Shown here in pieces: positions 9,422 to 18,252 of a stretch of DNA of 64,000 bases. Below the pieces are notes generated by a model. It saw only the letters and a list, made by a program, of their open reading frames with translations. It had not been told where the DNA came from and did not search any database. A program made the position numbers and the translations under genes. The stretch is from Entomomonas sp. E2T0 (lineage in GTDB: Bacteria > Pseudomonadota > Gammaproteobacteria > Pseudomonadales > Pseudomonadaceae), in NCBI RefSeq assembly GCF_025985425.1, contig NZ_CP094972.1, positions 1,116,001-1,180,000 of the forward strand, written 5' to 3'. Within the stretch, counting starts at the first letter, position 1; each line of letters opens with the position of its first letter.

Positions 9422-10561
9422 TTATGGTTGTCTTGCTGTATGCCAGAGCCGAGCAATATCACTGGCTCGTTTCATTAGTAGATTATTAGCTTCAAATTTA
9501 GCTTCTGCCAAAGACATAGGAGAGCCTATAAGACTAAAGGCAGCATCAATTCCCTCTTGATAGACAACATCATATTCTTTACCAAGAGTTCCTGCTATAG
9601 CAATAACAGGAATATTTTGTTTTTTAGCTAGTTTAGCAACACCAATAGGAGTTTTGCCCATCACTGACTGTTTATCAATTTGACCTTCACCCGTAATAAC
9701 CAAATCGGCATTTTGCATATTTTTTTCTAATTGAGTGATTTGTGCTATTAATTCAACGCCTGGTTTAAAGTCAGCATTTAAGAAAAGTTTTGCAGCAAAA
9801 CCTAGGCCACCAGCTGCTCCTGCACCTGCAAAACTTCGTTCATCGCGAAAGTATTTATTTTGGCATACTGTAGCAAAATGACCTAAAGCAGCATCTAAGA
9901 TTGCAACTTGTTGTTCTGTTGCCCCTTTTTGTGGCCCAAATATAACAGAAGCCCCTTTTTTGCCACAAAGAGGATTGTTTACATCAGAGGCTACTATAAA
10001 TTTAGTTTGAGCTATTTGGGGATGTAATAATGTATCATCAATGGTTACTACTTGGCTTAATGCGGCTCCACCTGCGGCAATAGGTTGTCCCTGTGCATTT
10101 AATAATTTTAAGCCTAGAGCTGCCATCATTCCTGCGCCAGCATCATTAGTAGCACTGCCACCAATAGTAAGAATAATAACTCTTGCTCCTTTATCAAGGG
10201 CTTTTAGAATCAGTTGGCCTGTACCGTAACTAGAGGCTACGATTGGGTTTCGCTCATTGGGAGCTAAACATTGTAAGCCACTAGCCTCCGCCATTTCAAT
10301 GATAGCTGATTTGTTTTGGGGAAACCATGCCCAATGCGCTTTTACAGGGCGTCCTAATGGGTCATTAACCTCATCAATACAAAAATCACCTTTTAAAACA
10401 TGCAAAATAGCATTGATAGAACCTTCTCCTCCATCAGCCATTGGATGGCAAACTACTTCATCGTGAGGAAAAATATCCTTCCAACCCTTAGCAATAGCTG
10501 CTGCTACATCACTAGCAGCTAGGCATTCTTTAAATGAATCAGGAGCAATAACAACTTTCAT
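9422..10561 (-). CDS. Glycerate kinase (GarK/GlxK family)
   Basis: Phosphorylates D-glycerate, giving 2-phosphoglycerate (type I family) and feeding glycerate into glycolysis. 379 residues, standard length. The start MKVVIAPDSFKECLAA, the HPMADGGEGS segment, the LTIGGSATNDAGAGM loop and VITGEGQIDKQ are family signatures. It lies 18 bases after the YkgJ-type gene and three bases before uvrC. No glyoxylate carboligase or tartronate semialdehyde reductase gene is nearby, so the source of glycerate is not shown. Confidence 0.93.
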   Translation of the reverse strand: MKVVIAPDSFKECLAASDVAAAIAKGWKDIFPHDEVVCHPMADGGEGSINAILHVLKGDFCIDEVNDPLGRPVKAHWAWFPQNKSAIIEMAEASGLQCLAPNERNPIVASSYGTGQLILKALDKGARVIILTIGGSATNDAGAGMMAALGLKLLNAQGQPIAAGGAALSQVVTIDDTLLHPQIAQTKFIVASDVNNPLCGKKGASVIFGPQKGATEQQVAILDAALGHFATVCQNKYFRDERSFAGAGAAGGLGFAAKLFLNADFKPGVELIAQITQLEKNMQNADLVITGEGQIDKQSVMGKTPIGVAKLAKKQNIPVIAIAGTLGKEYDVVYQEGIDAAFSLIGSPMSLAEAKFEANNLLMKRASDIARLWHTARQP

Positions 10562-10579
10562 AATACACCATATATTTTA

Positions 10580-10978
10580 TTAGGATTGTTTAGGGCGGTA
10601 GGCGCAATGATTAGCTCTAGGTCCTATTTGTGGATGATTCCTACAAGTATTAGGTCTTTTTTCATAAACACTACAAAGCCTTGTTTTTTTGTTTAAAAAA
10701 TAGCAATCATTATTAGCCATTCGAGTTAATGTAAAAAGCTCTTTTTTTTGATTAAAGTGTTCTACAATTCCTTGCTTTTTTAATTGCTTGGCAATATTTT
10801 TTAAAGGTTCTTCTCGCTCAAATTCATCGACTATCTCTAGTCGAATCAAATCATCTAATTTAACTTCAACAGGAAGTTGACAACAACTTGCTGCACAACT
10901 TTCACAAAGCCCTTTACGATATTTTATCCATGTTTCTAATCGATCAGGATCTGCAGCACTTATTAAATTATAACTCAT
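10580..10978 (-). CDS. YkgJ-family cysteine cluster protein
   Basis: 132 residues. Eight or more cysteines form the family's Zn/Fe-binding pattern: CESCAASCC near residue 25, then CYFLNKKTRLCSVYEKRPNTC near residue 92 and a final Cys in NHCAYRP. The family is thought to bind iron or zinc, but the biochemical role is not known. It starts 12 bases after the MFS gene and precedes glycerate kinase closely, consistent with one operon. Confidence 0.85.
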   Translation of the reverse strand: MSYNLISAADPDRLETWIKYRKGLCESCAASCCQLPVEVKLDDLIRLEIVDEFEREEPLKNIAKQLKKQGIVEHFNQKKELFTLTRMANNDCYFLNKKTRLCSVYEKRPNTCRNHPQIGPRANHCAYRPKQS

Positions 10979-10990
10979 AAGTGTTAACTA

Positions 10991-12334
10991 TTATTTTACC
11001 TCAGATGGTGGATTTAAGTGTTGATCTGTTTCGGTAGTTTCTTCATCTACATTAGTTATTTCGTCTGACCTGCCAATGGTTGGTGGAGCATCTATAATTA
11101 ATTCTTCAGGAATTTCATCAATGCGTGGATCAAGAGTGGCGCCTACTGTAGAAATAGTTGTAGTAACAACAACATGCTGTAAAGGACCATCTTCTGCATA
11201 TTTGACTTTGTTAGGTTTTACCCATATTGCAATAAGTAATGCTGCAATTGAGCTAGCGATATAGTATGCGCTAGGTCGAAAATATTCCATTAATGTACCA
11301 ATAAGAATAGGCCCGATACTTGCACCTATACCATAGGCAGATAGCAATAAGGCGCTTAATGCTACACGTTTTGATTGTTCAACATTATCATTAGCAAAAG
11401 CAATAGCTAAGGGATAGAAGGTAAATAAAAATATACCGCCAATAAATCCACAAGCCATCATTAGTAAAGTAGGAAGCTCAATAAAACCCCATAAAGGAAT
11501 AGTAGAAATTGCAAAAAGTAAAGCATTAATACGGATCAGTTTAGCGCGGTTAAAATGGTCAGATAACCAACCAATAGGCCATTGTGCTAAGAAGCCTGCA
11601 CCAATACAGACCATCACAAATAAACTAGCATTAGAAGTATCTAGGCCACTCTTTTTAGCATAAACAGCAGCTAAGCCATAGAAAGAGCCTACCATGATTC
11701 CTACTAAAAAAATCATAATTAGCGCTTGTGGAACTTTTTGCCAGAAGAAACCAATCTCTAATGGCGCAGTGGCTAGTTTTGCAGGGTGAACACGGCGTGT
11801 CATTGCAATGGGAATTAAACAGGCAGCGAATAGCATTGCAATCATAATAAGTGGTTTAAAATCTAGAGTAGGAAATTGATGTAGATAAGCTTGACCTAAC
11901 ATTAATCCTAAATCAGTGGCAATCATATAACCAGCAAAAGCAATACCCCGTTGGTTTTCCTCTGCTTGTTCGTTAAGCCAACTTTCTAAAACCATGTATT
12001 GGTTCATCATTACAATACCGATAATAAAACGTAGTGCTACCCATACAGTAATATTCTCAATTAATACATAAGCTAATGTTGCAATTGTTGCTAAGCCTGC
12101 ACAGGCTACATAGGAGCGGATATGTCCAAAACTAGCAATAAGTCTATGACCTATTTTGGCGCCTACTACCAAGCCTGCATAAAAAGCAGTGGTTAAACTG
12201 CCAATAAGCATTTCACTGACACCTTCGGATGTAAGTCTTAACCCAAGATAAGTAGTAAAAAGGCCAGAGCCTGCAAGCATTAAAATAGTGGCTAAATAAA
12301 TGGCAGGGAAAGTGTAAATAGGGTTGTTAGTCAT
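10991..12334 (-). CDS. MFS transporter, YcaD-like
   Basis: Twelve-helix major facilitator of the inner membrane, 447 residues. The N-terminal half has an ILMLAGSGLFTTYLGLRL helix and the GHRLIASFGHIRSY loop (motif A-like). The C-terminal half has QWPIGWLSDHFNRAKLIR, the second motif A. The last 60 residues are a hydrophilic, acidic tail rich in Glu, Asp and Thr, unusual for this group. The substrate is unknown. It is the first gene of the apparent MFS-ykgJ-glycerate kinase-uvrC operon, so transport of a carboxylate is possible but unproven. Confidence 0.83.
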   Translation of the reverse strand: MTNNPIYTFPAIYLATILMLAGSGLFTTYLGLRLTSEGVSEMLIGSLTTAFYAGLVVGAKIGHRLIASFGHIRSYVACAGLATIATLAYVLIENITVWVALRFIIGIVMMNQYMVLESWLNEQAEENQRGIAFAGYMIATDLGLMLGQAYLHQFPTLDFKPLIMIAMLFAACLIPIAMTRRVHPAKLATAPLEIGFFWQKVPQALIMIFLVGIMVGSFYGLAAVYAKKSGLDTSNASLFVMVCIGAGFLAQWPIGWLSDHFNRAKLIRINALLFAISTIPLWGFIELPTLLMMACGFIGGIFLFTFYPLAIAFANDNVEQSKRVALSALLLSAYGIGASIGPILIGTLMEYFRPSAYYIASSIAALLIAIWVKPNKVKYAEDGPLQHVVVTTTISTVGATLDPRIDEIPEELIIDAPPTIGRSDEITNVDEETTETDQHLNPPSEVK

Positions 12335-12486
12335 ATCATTGATAGCTGTAGTTTTATTGAAAAGAAGTTCTGATTATAGAGGGGTAGTTTTAAACATACT
12401 ATTCTACAATAGGTAAAATCAGCTTAGTATGTATTTTTTATTGTTATAATAAATATTTTGTAATAGAGCGTTAGGAGTATTGGATC

Positions 12487-12972
12487 GTGGCTACTGAATT
12501 GATAATAAGGAATGCTAAATCTAGCGATGCGGCAACTATTTTATCGTTAATAACAGAGTTAGCTATTTATGAGAAGGCAGAGCATGAGGTATTAGCAACA
12601 GAAGAAACTATTAAATCATCTTTATTTTCTGACGACTCAACTGCTGAAGCGTTAGTTTGTGAAAATGACCAAGGTGAAATAGTGGCTTATGCTATTTATT
12701 TTTATAACTATTCGACATGGTTAGCTAAAAAAGGGCTGTATTTAGAAGATTTGTATGTGAAAGAAAGTGAAAGAGGTAAGGGGATTGGTAAACAGTTGCT
12801 ATTGCATTTAGCAAAAATGGCGGTGGAGCAGGGATGTGGTCGTTTTGAGTGGAGTGTGCTTGATTGGAATACGCCAGCTATTGAATTTTATGAGTCGTTA
12901 GGTGCTAAACCACAAGATGAGTGGACTGTGTATAGGCTAACTGAGAGTACGTTAAAAAAATTAGTCAGTTAA
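12487..12972 (+). CDS. GNAT family N-acetyltransferase
   Basis: 161 residues from a GTG start supported by GGAG upstream. The acetyl-CoA binding motif RGKGIGKQLL is near residue 98, followed by the conserved strand GCGRFEWSVLDWN and the C-terminal FYESLGAKPQDEWTVYRL. The latter segments resemble the diamine (spermidine/spermine, thialysine) acetyltransferase subgroup, so a polyamine or amino-acid amine is the likely acceptor. It is divergent from the MFS operon and stands alone. Confidence 0.85.
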   Translation: MATELIIRNAKSSDAATILSLITELAIYEKAEHEVLATEETIKSSLFSDDSTAEALVCENDQGEIVAYAIYFYNYSTWLAKKGLYLEDLYVKESERGKGIGKQLLLHLAKMAVEQGCGRFEWSVLDWNTPAIEFYESLGAKPQDEWTVYRLTESTLKKLVS

Positions 12973-12994
12973 GATGGGATGATGTTTAAAAAGT

Positions 12995-13031
12995 CCTGAG
13001 TACTTTTGGTAGTGAGGATGAAGTACTCAGG
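12995..13031 (-). terminator. Terminator of pilY1
   Basis: CCTGAGTACTT at 12995-13005 pairs perfectly with 13021-13031. Read on the minus strand the stem is followed by ACTTTTTAAAC, a good T tract, so it ends pilY1. It may also stop transcripts from the acetyltransferase gene. Confidence 0.7.
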
Positions 13032-13069
13032 CAATGGGCTACTTTTATAAATACAATACTATTTACTAA

Positions 13070-16000
13070 CTAAATATCGAGATCGAAATTATCTGTCCAG
13101 CTTACTTTTTGCCATATTCCTTTATTAAACTTACCCTTAGCATCAGGAACAAATGGATCTTTATCTTTCCCTTTAGGTAAAGGATTATCCTCTGATAAGA
13201 GTCCTAGTCCAGGAGCAATGGTACAGAAATTACCATTACAGTAGGCAGTTACATCTGGAGGTAAAGTAGAAACACTAGTTTCTAAATAAGCTTCTGTTAA
13301 TAAAGATATTCCTGTTGCTATATCAAAGTTATAAGTCCGTTGTGTGCCTGAACCAGGAACACAGTTTTTTGTGACTGTTTTAGTAGGAGTATAGGTATTA
13401 AAAACTATACGTTCAAAGTCAGCATATGCGGCAGAAACAACCTTTTCTCCAGCTGAATTAGCAGATGTACCTAGCCTAATAACAAAACCATTTTTTAGTT
13501 TGTCTTCATTAGTTAATGTTTGACCATCTAATGAGGTAACAGCTAAATTATCTTCTGTAATCACTGTACCAGTAGGTGAGTCAACTAGTTTTGGAAGACG
13601 TAAGGAATAGATTCTATCTTCTGTATCTGTTGATAAGGGGTGAGCTCTATAGCCAGAGCCTATGCTAACAGACAATGTGTTTTTGAGATTTTCTGATGAA
13701 AACTCAGTAATTACAGGAGCATAATAAAATCTACGGGAGCCTTTCAGATCATCAGTAGCAAATTTGGCTACAATACCATTCTCTCCTCCCCCTGAGGTTA
13801 TTAAATTACTTAAGGCATTACCATTATTGACTTTAAAGCGCCATAATTGTCCACCCATATCGCCAAAAAAGAGATCTGTAATTAAATTATCAGTTGCACT
13901 AGATGTATCAATAGTATCTGTAACCACTGCAACAGGGCTTGGAATACTATAACTCATATTCGATGAGGTAGACCAGATTAGCTTACCGTCTTTGGCATTA
14001 ACAATATATAAAGCATTACCTACAGTGTCTGCATGACGAACTGGATTATCATCTTGTGATTTATCATAGCCGCCACCAAAGATAAGTACAGGAGTTATTG
14101 TTCCCTCTATATCTATTTTACCTAATACAGGTGTAGACCATGTATCACCTAATTTAGTAAAACCAGCTGTTGTATTATTAATCATCCAAGCCAGTTTAGG
14201 CGAGTTTTTATTGCTAATATTAAGTGCGTATAAGTAAGGACCACCGCGTCCAGAGACTACATAAGCAAAAGCATCTTCACCTGTATTAATATATCCATCA
14301 CTGTTCTTATCATCATGATAAATAATAATATTACCATCCATACCATAATTTCTAACTTCATTGATGAATAAAGTTTTTCTTGCTTGTAAATGTTGGATGA
14401 TAGGCAACATCTCTTTAGGCATATACTCATACAAAGCTTGCCCAGAAGTCACATCAAATCCTCTGATAAAACCATCATTACCAGCCAACAACGCAACTTG
14501 GTTTAAGTCAGCAAAATCACATTCAAGTATAGTTTCTCCAGAGGCACAACCATAAGTAGCAAGATTTACTCCACTTTTAGCTGAGTCACCTATTTTCTTA
14601 GTATTTTCCTCTGTGCTACCACCTGCAAAATATTTATAGCCACGAATAAAGTCTAATAACCCTTTACGAACATTATCTTGATTATCACCAGATAATGCTA
14701 AATCAGTATTGGTTAAGCTAGAGGAGGCTCTTAATTCTTCAGTAGTTGTTCCATTTATAGTGAATACATTTCTTAATGCAGGAGTTTTTAACTGAGCTAC
14801 AACACCACCTTGGTCAACATTACCACCATCTGCTGTAGACCAACGGCTGGAAGCTGTATTTTTTATTGAGCCATCTGCGTTAAGAGCTGAGGCGCCTTTG
14901 GTATCATAGAGAACTGCACGTTGTCCTATTTCTCCACCAGTTAATGTGGCTTCTATATATTTCATTTGAAAGCTTTTCATATTACCAGGCCAGTAATCAT
15001 AGTTTTCAGATTTATAAAGTGCGTAATATACTTCATTACGTTGCTTATACTTAGTCTGAGGACTCATAGTTACTTGACCACTAGTACTAGGGCTATCTAC
15101 AAGTAATGCACCACTAACAATATCTTTAAATGCTTCAGTTAGTTCAGATGCATTACTAGCATTATAAGATTTACCCATGCCATATGATGCAAGGTCATTA
15201 ATAAATTTTTGGGCGTTACTAGTACTAGATAATGTAAAACCAATAGCATGGGTTCTAATATAATTACCACCCTCTAAATCAGATTGACTCTGCCTTGCCA
15301 TCCAAGAGGTTAACGCTCGTCCACATCTTTCGTATGTGGTTGCATAATGATCGGCAATAGTTGCGCCTTCACTATCGGTATATATTGGGCAAGACCCAGA
15401 TGCTCCAGTCATGTAATAGCCCGTATTAACATAGCCCGCATAGTTTGCCTCACCATCTGTCATAAGAACTAAATGAGTTAGCTGACATCCTTCTTGTAAA
15501 GGACTTGTACCATATGCAGGAACATGATAAGGCCCTTTAGTCGCTGTGCTATACGTTTTAGTAATATTGCTTACATATTTTGCAACATTAAGTATGGATT
15601 CAACAATTTGGGTACTGCCCGTTGTAAAAAGTCCGAAGGTGGTATACAACAAATCATCTCGATAAGTTTTGCTATTATCTGCTACCAAAGAATTTTCTAC
15701 TTCAATTTCTAGTGTAGGACGATAAGCTGCAGTAGTACTCGTACTAAAATACATAGTCGTCGTTATGGATGGTCTGAGATAAAAGGCAATAGCATTACCA
15801 TCTTGCCAGTCTGCTTGGCTAATTTTATTTCTGACAGCATCCGTTACATCGCAGGTAACATATTGGCTTCCTGTTCCTGATGAAGTAGTGCAAGTAATAG
15901 CTGAACCACTTGAATCAACTCTACCTCTAAAATAATTGGTAAAAGGTCTAAATTGTGGAGCATTTATTTCAGGATCTGTCCAGATAGAAAAATTAATAGC

Positions 16001-16615
16001 AGTCGTAGTTGTTCTATAAAATTTGAGTTGAGCTTTTTTTATAGCTGTAGTTGAGGTAATACCAGCAGTAGTTGCATTTTTGACTAAGATATTATTAAAA
16101 CGATAGCCAATAGTTGTGGTATTTGATGTTGCATAAGATTGAGTCGATGTTCCATTAAAGGCATTCCTGAGGGCAAGAACAGCTTTATTTGTAGTAGGTG
16201 ATAATTGGTAGCCATTATCTAAGCCATTTATTATTGGCTGAGTTAATATAGTATAACCTGAATTACTTGATGTTGTTTTGGTCACAACGTCCTTTGATGT
16301 ATCAATACTATCAAGATCAACAACTTGATAGTTTTGATAAAAGCCTGTAGCAAAACTCATTATACCAATACGAAGACCTTTAATATCGTCACTGGTTAAT
16401 ATATTTTCCATAGATTCTTTTAGAACATCTAGTCTAGTTTTATTAGTGCCTAACACGCTAGTCATGGAACCTGAGATATCCAATAGGAAAATAATATTCG
16501 GTTTAGTGGTAGATAGATCTTTGCTGAAGAATATTTCAGAGTCATCTGAATGGCTAATTGTAGAGCAACTAATTAATGAGCAAGCTAGTAGTGCTTTTAT
16601 ATGGCGTCTGTCCAT
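13070..16615 (-). CDS. pilY1: PilY1-type type IV pilus tip adhesin/assembly protein
   Basis: Large exported protein, 1181 residues. It has a Sec signal peptide (residues 1-23), then a von Willebrand A domain beginning with a MIDAS motif, DISGS at residues 46-50, and running to about residue 500. The C-terminal half is the PilY1 beta-propeller: segments such as GNDGFIRGFDVTSGQALYEY and VVSGRGGPYLYALN, and an EF-hand-like calcium loop DDKNSDGYINTGED near residue 768. PilY1 primes pilus assembly, acts as tip adhesin and can sense surfaces. No minor pilin genes (fimU, pilV, pilW, pilX, pilE) are adjacent, which is unusual because pilY1 normally lies in that operon. Confidence 0.9.
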   Translation of the reverse strand: MDRRHIKALLACSLISCSTISHSDDSEIFFSKDLSTTKPNIIFLLDISGSMTSVLGTNKTRLDVLKESMENILTSDDIKGLRIGIMSFATGFYQNYQVVDLDSIDTSKDVVTKTTSSNSGYTILTQPIINGLDNGYQLSPTTNKAVLALRNAFNGTSTQSYATSNTTTIGYRFNNILVKNATTAGITSTTAIKKAQLKFYRTTTTAINFSIWTDPEINAPQFRPFTNYFRGRVDSSGSAITCTTSSGTGSQYVTCDVTDAVRNKISQADWQDGNAIAFYLRPSITTTMYFSTSTTAAYRPTLEIEVENSLVADNSKTYRDDLLYTTFGLFTTGSTQIVESILNVAKYVSNITKTYSTATKGPYHVPAYGTSPLQEGCQLTHLVLMTDGEANYAGYVNTGYYMTGASGSCPIYTDSEGATIADHYATTYERCGRALTSWMARQSQSDLEGGNYIRTHAIGFTLSSTSNAQKFINDLASYGMGKSYNASNASELTEAFKDIVSGALLVDSPSTSGQVTMSPQTKYKQRNEVYYALYKSENYDYWPGNMKSFQMKYIEATLTGGEIGQRAVLYDTKGASALNADGSIKNTASSRWSTADGGNVDQGGVVAQLKTPALRNVFTINGTTTEELRASSSLTNTDLALSGDNQDNVRKGLLDFIRGYKYFAGGSTEENTKKIGDSAKSGVNLATYGCASGETILECDFADLNQVALLAGNDGFIRGFDVTSGQALYEYMPKEMLPIIQHLQARKTLFINEVRNYGMDGNIIIYHDDKNSDGYINTGEDAFAYVVSGRGGPYLYALNISNKNSPKLAWMINNTTAGFTKLGDTWSTPVLGKIDIEGTITPVLIFGGGYDKSQDDNPVRHADTVGNALYIVNAKDGKLIWSTSSNMSYSIPSPVAVVTDTIDTSSATDNLITDLFFGDMGGQLWRFKVNNGNALSNLITSGGGENGIVAKFATDDLKGSRRFYYAPVITEFSSENLKNTLSVSIGSGYRAHPLSTDTEDRIYSLRLPKLVDSPTGTVITEDNLAVTSLDGQTLTNEDKLKNGFVIRLGTSANSAGEKVVSAAYADFERIVFNTYTPTKTVTKNCVPGSGTQRTYNFDIATGISLLTEAYLETSVSTLPPDVTAYCNGNFCTIAPGLGLLSEDNPLPKGKDKDPFVPDAKGKFNKGIWQKVSWTDNFDLDI

Positions 16616-17426
16616 GTCTAAATCCTTCTTAATATGTATTGTTATAAAACGTTTGTTTCACAACAACACTCAAGGCCCATAAATCTTGGCCGTATTACCT
16701 TTTTGCAAAATAGTTACTGTTATAAACGAAATTTTTCTTTAAAAATAACATTAAGTCACTGTTTGTTAGACTTTAGCATAGTTTTTAAAAAAAAACACAT
16801 GTGAAGGGTAACTTTTTTTTTAAAATTCATATGTTATAAATATGTTTTGTGATGGGGATAACGATTCTTTATAAGAAAATACAATTGGATAATTAGGAAA
16901 AATATATTAGCCAGCCATTATGCTATATAAGTATATTAAGCTTTATCATACAAAGAGATAGGTATCAAATTAATTTCTTAAAGATATAAAATATAACCAT
17001 AAACAATTGTTTATAAAAACTTTAGCACAACTTTCTAAAAAAATAACATGTATATGGTAATATTTATTTAAAAAAAGATACTTTATAGGTGGTTTTTTAT
17101 GGTTGTGATAACGTTCCATAATTAAAAAGCCTAATTTAATTAATTAAATGCTTGTATAAAATGTATTTATTAGTAAATAAATTACATAGGTAAATTAAAA
17201 ATATTGTTTAAGAACTTGTAATTAATAATGTAGGTATTAACTTTAAATTGTTCGGGTGTATAGAAAACATTAATCGTTTTTGGTAGTAGATATTTCATAA
17301 AAGTCATCTGTTAAAATTTCAAAAATCAATTAAGGTTTTTGATTTGGTAAAAGGGGGAATAAAGGAAAGGTTTGGCAAGAGGATACCAATGATTTCCTAA
17401 TTTAGAAAAATACTGGGCTTATTTAA
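16616..17426. other. Gene-poor AT-rich gap upstream of pilY1 and xre
   Basis: About 810 bases with no credible gene. It holds two diverged copies of a segment of about 105 bases (16770-16875 and 17019-17123) and a small inverted repeat just before xre (TCAAAAA at 17319-17325, TTTTTGA at 17336-17342). Long A and T runs could act as an UP element or as an H-NS/MvaT-type silencing target. The divergent promoters of pilY1 and xre must lie here, but I cannot place them with confidence. Confidence 0.5.
16770..17123. repeat. Pair of diverged direct repeats
   Basis: Copy one (16770-16875) and copy two (17019-17123) both start ACTTTAGCA, continue with a poly-A tract, a CATGT core and a T/A-rich block, and end with GATAACG about 12 bases before the end. 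They can be aligned over roughly 105 bases by eye with many substitutions. They look like an old duplication. Confidence 0.4.
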
Positions 17427-17756
17427 ATGGTTAACATATTAGATGTCGGCCAACAAATACGTCGTATAAGAAAGTTAAAGTTACTTTCACAAGAATCGTT
17501 ATCTGAAAAAATAGGTATCGATCCCAAGTCTCTTGGGCGTATAGAAAAAGGCGACTATTATCCTGCAATGGATACCTTATACAGGTTATCTGTTGCATTG
17601 AAAGTGCCTATTCAGGATTTGTTTCCTGATATAGGGGGAAATAAAGAAATTTCTGTAACAGAAGATATCAGACATTTCCTTGTTGATTTCATATATTCTG
17701 CTAGTGAGCAGCAATTAGTTAAGCTATATAAAGCGGCTTTAAAACTAAAAGATTAA
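17427..17756 (+). CDS. XRE-family helix-turn-helix regulator
   Basis: 109 residues. The N-terminal helix-turn-helix of the Cro/C1 type spans residues 6-63: IRRIRKLKLLSQESLSEKIG, then DPKSLGRIEKGDYYPAMDTL. The C-terminal 40 residues form a short helical tail with no known domain. No clear ribosome binding site precedes the ATG. It is isolated in a 1.6-kb gene-poor stretch between pilY1 and the formaldehyde genes. Nearby inverted repeats could be operators, but no target is evident. No toxin or phage gene accompanies it. Confidence 0.8.
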   Translation: MVNILDVGQQIRRIRKLKLLSQESLSEKIGIDPKSLGRIEKGDYYPAMDTLYRLSVALKVPIQDLFPDIGGNKEISVTEDIRHFLVDFIYSASEQQLVKLYKAALKLKD

Positions 17757-18002
17757 TTAGTATTAAAGTTAGATAAAGAGGGGTTTTCACCTGTGAAGTT
17801 TTAAGCGGTTTTTTGATAGAAAAGATTAATAAAATTATTATATTTTGAAGATCAAAAACCAATTTTGGTTTATAGCTGTTTACTTAGAAGTGTCTAGTTT
17901 TATTAAGTATGAAGACATGAATTTATCAGAAATTTTCTAATCAACTTGAGTTGAATAGGGTATTACTTGATATTTTAAGTAAAGATAGTTGATATATAGC
18001 TA

Positions 18003-18032
18003 CCAACTTGAGGAGTTAACTTCTCAAGTTGG
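18003..18032. repeat. 30-base near-perfect palindrome
   Basis: CCAACTTGAG at 18003-18012 and CTCAAGTTGG at 18023-18032 are perfect arms, and the ten central bases are also almost self-complementary. No T tract follows, so it is more like a protein-binding site or an RNA stem than a terminator. Confidence 0.5.
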
Positions 18033-18173
18033 CATGGGGGACTTTTATCTCTAAAACTATATAAATTTAGAATATAAATAGATTGATTATTTATAACGTA
18101 ATTGTTTTATATAACATATTCTTTAATTTTGAGGAGGGCTTGCAGAGACATTTTAGAGAATGGAAGGAATAGT

Positions 18174-18209
18174 AAAAATATTATTACTAAAATAAGTAAT
18201 AATATTTTT
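18174..18209. terminator. AT-only bidirectional hairpin before fghA
   Basis: A perfect 15-bp stem (18174-18188 with 18195-18209), loop of six bases, with A5 on one side and T5 on the other. It lies 44 bases after the fghA stop on the minus strand and probably terminates frmA-fghA. Confidence 0.6.
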
Positions 18210-18252
18210 AGGTAATATAAAACTATTTTTAAGTTTGAAATAAATGAATGTC

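Larger units (their letters stand above)
17757..18252. other. AT-rich gap with several inverted repeats downstream of xre
   Basis: About 500 bases without a gene. The content is a 14-base palindrome-like repeat at 17941-17954, TTACTT/AAGTAA at 17963-17982, AAACCAA/TTGGTTT at 17856-17871, a 30-base near-perfect palindrome at 18003-18032 and a 15-bp hairpin at 18174-18209. The word CAACTTGAG occurs at 17942 and 18004 and inverted at 18023. A small RNA gene is possible; nothing proves one. Confidence 0.45.

Noticed and set aside
16616..18252. Prophage or insertion-sequence remnant
   Set aside because: No transposase or integrase fragment, terminal repeat with target duplication, or phage gene could be found. 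Only an XRE regulator and repeats are present.
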